From: Eubacterium sp. UBA3279
GTDB lineage: Bacteria > Bacillota > Clostridia > Lachnospirales > Lachnospiraceae
Direction: 5' to 3'
Assembly (NCBI GenBank): GCA_002361775.1
Contig: DETV01000006.1
Coordinates: 11,468 to 75,467, forward strand
Length of the DNA stretch: 64,000 nt
Within the stretch, counting starts at the first letter, position 1. Each line of letters begins with the position of its first letter. Below the pieces are notes generated by a model. The model was given only the letters and a program-made list of their open reading frames with translations. It made no database searches and was not told where the DNA came from. This document shows, in pieces, positions 62,003-64,000 of this stretch. A program made the translations under genes and the position numbers.

Positions 62003-63177
62003 CTTTCCACCTCAAATTTTTCTCTTGCCTTATCCTGTACCTCTTTATGTATTTCCATAAATGGTTTCCCTGTTTTTTTGCAATATTTCTTTACATCTTC
62101 ATACTCCGGATACCAGAATGTTTCCTGCCCCATATGGCATACTTTCACTTTCACGGCGCCTTCCGGCATTTTTAAAGAAAATATTTTTCTCTCCAAAACT
62201 GTTCTCTCTGCCGGATATCTTCGGATTCCAATGGTGGTTGTCTCGCGAAAAATTATTTTTTCCAGTTCTTCTGTATATTCCTTTTTGCAAACCACCTGAA
62301 GCTGATATGCCGGACGGGATTTTTTCATCAATATGGGACGAAAAACTGCGTCCAAAGCTCCCGCTTCCAATAATATTTCCTGAAGGTATCCCAGTTGTTC
62401 TCCCGTACAGTCATCCACATTGGTTTCCAGCACCATCACCGACGATTCTTCTGTTTCCTGAAGAATCATGGCTCGAAGTATATTTGCATGAGGAAAATCC
62501 TTCTCACCGGAGCCTGTCCCTATTTTTTCTATTGTAAATTTTTCAGGCAATTCTCTGTTTCGCATTGCCGCCGCAATAGCCGCCCCTGTGGGTGTGATCA
62601 TTTCTCCTTTTACCTGGGTAAACTGTACGGAAAGACCATAGGTACTGACTAACTCTGCCGTAGCGGGTACAGGAACAGGGATTCTTCCATGCTGACACCA
62701 TATAGTTCCTGTTCCTTCCATCAAAGTTCCCACTGCAACCTGAGAAATTCCCAGATTCACAAAACAGGCTGCCGCTCCCACAATATCAATAATGGAATCC
62801 ACCGCTCCCACTTCATGAAAATGGACTTTCTCCATTGTTGTTCCATGAACTTTCGCTTCTGCCTGCGCCAGCACTGTAAATATCCGAAGCGCCATCTCCC
62901 GCACCTGTTCTTCCAGGGAAGACTGACACAACATTTCCCGGATCTGCCTGTAATCTCTGAGAGGCTGTGGACTGTTTTCATCCAATTCCACATAAAAAGC
63001 ACAGGCGTCGATTCCATTTTTTACTGTGCGCCCCACTAAAAGGCGATACCCCTCCAACGGAAGTTTCTTTATTTCATTTTCCATAAATGTTCTGGAAGCT
63101 CCCAGATCCAACAATGCGCTCACCGTCATATCTCCGCTGATACCAGAACTTCCTTCCAAATATAATATCCGATTCAT
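61999..63177 (-). CDS. larC: Nickel insertion protein LarC (single full-length frame)
   Basis: CTP-dependent cyclometallase that inserts nickel into the pincer cofactor. About 392 residues: ILYLEGSSGISGDMTVSALLDLG, a metal-binding VHFHEVGAVDSIIDIVG, GRIPVPVPATAELV, ITPTGAAIAAAM and C-terminal TNVDDCTGEQLGYLQE. In lactobacilli larC needs a programmed frameshift; here one uninterrupted frame encodes both parts. Start at MNRILYLEG with AGAGGA upstream. Confidence 0.93.
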   Translation of the reverse strand: MNRILYLEGSSGISGDMTVSALLDLGASRTFMENEIKKLPLEGYRLLVGRTVKNGIDACAFYVELDENSPQPLRDYRQIREMLCQSSLEEQVREMALRIFTVLAQAEAKVHGTTMEKVHFHEVGAVDSIIDIVGAAACFVNLGISQVAVGTLMEGTGTIWCQHGRIPVPVPATAELVSTYGLSVQFTQVKGEMITPTGAAIAAAMRNRELPEKFTIEKIGTGSGEKDFPHANILRAMILQETEESSVMVLETNVDDCTGEQLGYLQEILLEAGALDAVFRPILMKKSRPAYQLQVVCKKEYTEELEKIIFRETTTIGIRRYPAERTVLERKIFSLKMPEGAVKVKVCHMGQETFWYPEYEDVKKYCKKTGKPFMEIHKEVQDKAREKFEVER

Positions 63178-63200
63178 ACGTTTCCTCTTTCTTTCCAAAT

Positions 63201-63851
63201 TTATGCCCAGGTCATCATGGCAATCCCTAAAATTCCAATATAATAAAGAAGCAATGCCCAAAATCCTGCTTTTTCAGGTAAATTTCCAAAAAAGTTCTTT
63301 CCCACCATCATATCTGAAATCACAAACATCACCGAACCCGCTCCGATCCACCAATACCGGGGGCCTGCTGTAAAGGGCAGGCATACCGCCATTGCCATCA
63401 TTGCCATCAAAACAGCGGGATATAATAACATCAGATATAATCTGGGATCTTCTTTTCCTTTACTCAGCTCTTTTCGAAATGCAAAAATCATCACCAGCAT
63501 TCCCAGAATCCAGACAGGCAAATAGGCCAAGGTAAAATATCCCTGCTGCAAAAACCAGACGATCAAAGAAAGATGGCCTGCCGCAAAAACTCCCATTCCT
63601 ACAAAAAACTGAATTCCCAACAACGCATCTGCTACAATAAAAAAAATCATGGCAATCAGAATCCAAATATCATTTTCCCGATGATGAAACTTTACCACTC
63701 CTATCATTGCCGTACATACCATCATCCAGGTAGAAAGACACTTGGGTATCAGATTCCATAAATCATTTTTCTGTTCTTTCAATTTATAGTGAAGAACTCC
63801 CCCGCAAAAAATAACGGGTAAAACCACCGCCATCCAAAGAATATACTCCAT
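63201..63851 (-). CDS. YhhN/TMEM86-family membrane protein (lysoplasmalogenase-like)
   Basis: Membrane protein of 216 residues with about eight hydrophobic segments. IAMIFFIVADALLGI and GAGSVMFVISDMMVG hold the conserved Asp residues of the YhhN family, whose eukaryotic members hydrolyse lysoplasmalogen. Clostridia do make plasmalogens, so that role is plausible. AGAGGAG precedes the start. It is the first gene of a unit with larC and larE. Confidence 0.85.
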   Translation of the reverse strand: MEYILWMAVVLPVIFCGGVLHYKLKEQKNDLWNLIPKCLSTWMMVCTAMIGVVKFHHRENDIWILIAMIFFIVADALLGIQFFVGMGVFAAGHLSLIVWFLQQGYFTLAYLPVWILGMLVMIFAFRKELSKGKEDPRLYLMLLYPAVLMAMMAMAVCLPFTAGPRYWWIGAGSVMFVISDMMVGKNFFGNLPEKAGFWALLLYYIGILGIAMMTWA

Positions 63852-63913
63852 ATCGCTCTCCTCTCTTTCTCATCCTGATATATTACTTTTCCCCTCCAAA
63901 TACAGATATTTAC

Positions 63914-63942
63914 AGAGTAACACTTGTTTTCATTTCCGTCAA
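63914..63942 (-). promoter_or_regulatory. Promoter of yhhN-larC-larE
   Basis: On the minus strand TTGACG (63942-63937) and TACTCT (63919-63914), 17-base spacing, about 60 bases before the start codon. Confidence 0.65.
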
Positions 63943-63968
63943 TCATATGTATTATTTATAAAAATATC

Positions 63969-63996
63969 TTGACATTCTTCCCACACAAGATAATAT
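63969..63996 (+). promoter_or_regulatory. Promoter toward a gene beyond the right edge
   Basis: TTGACA at 63969-63974 and TAATAT at 63991-63996 with a 16-base spacer, pointing out of the window. Confidence 0.55.
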
Positions 63997-64000
63997 AAAA

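Overview
The window looks like a chromosomal segment of a low-to-mid GC, spore-forming, anaerobic Firmicute, most likely Clostridia of the Lachnospiraceae type. The basis is strong AGGAGG-type ribosome binding sites, TTGACA/TATAAT promoters, a tyrosyl T-box leader, sporulation genes (SpoVB-like, SpoIIM, SpoIVA, a SleB-type hydrolase), an IscR-type regulator with IscS, and a cobalt-early (anaerobic) cobalamin pathway. The species assignment is inference. No tRNA, rRNA or CRISPR array was seen.

Layout. 1-11.4 kb: housekeeping and sporulation genes: iscS (cut by the left edge) and iscR with a perfect operator, spoVB-like flippase, DAHP synthase, xerD, spoIIM, an AraC regulator next to a GH13 alpha-glucosidase, dacF, a PF06541 membrane protein and rpsU. 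11.5-20.3 kb: alaS, tyrS with its T-box, a ribokinase-like kinase whose start is abnormal, a tandem GNAT acetyltransferase beside a decayed Nudix gene, a ferredoxin-like aldo/keto reductase and rnhA. 20.3-28.4 kb (minus strand): hemA, a precorrin-2-dehydrogenase/hemC fusion, a cobA/hemD fusion, hemB, hemL, then a membrane-anchored MutS-like ATPase and rnhA. 28.5-32.4 kb (plus strand): a cobalamin riboswitch followed by cbiM, cbiN, cbiQ and one reading frame fusing the cobalt-transport ATPase CbiO to the cobalt chelatase CbiK. 32.5-50.7 kb (minus strand): a long overlapping operon behind a second cobalamin riboswitch, in the order cbiD, cbiL, cbiF, cbiG, cbiH, cbiJ-E-T (triple fusion), cbiA, cobT, cobU, cobS, a cobU-like gene, cobC, cbiB, cobD, cbiP, cbiC. 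It ends in an unusual tail: an amidohydrolase, a UroD-family protein and a truncated GH38-like/DUF5054 gene. 51-64 kb: a SleB-type hydrolase with many cell-wall-binding repeats, spoIVA, a MATE exporter, trmD-rimM, khpA-rpsP-ffh-ylxM, a decayed IS256-type transposase, a Uma2-family protein, larE-larC and a YhhN-family membrane protein.

How it works together. About 30 kb (20.3-50.7 kb) encodes almost all of de novo adenosylcobalamin synthesis. HemA/L/B/C/D and CobA make precorrin-2 from glutamyl-tRNA. The dehydrogenase domain on HemC would give sirohydrochlorin. CbiMNQO imports cobalt, and CbiK, fused to CbiO, inserts it. CbiL to CbiC build cobyrinate, CbiA and CbiP amidate it, CobD/CbiB add the aminopropanol arm, and CobU/S/T/C attach the lower ligand. 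No heme-branch genes (hemE onward), no corrinoid adenosyltransferase and no lower-ligand synthesis genes were seen here. The most unusual features are three domain fusions joining consecutive or mechanistically adjacent steps, two of which keep a ribosome binding site and ATG at the junction, and the unexplained tail of the cobalamin operon.
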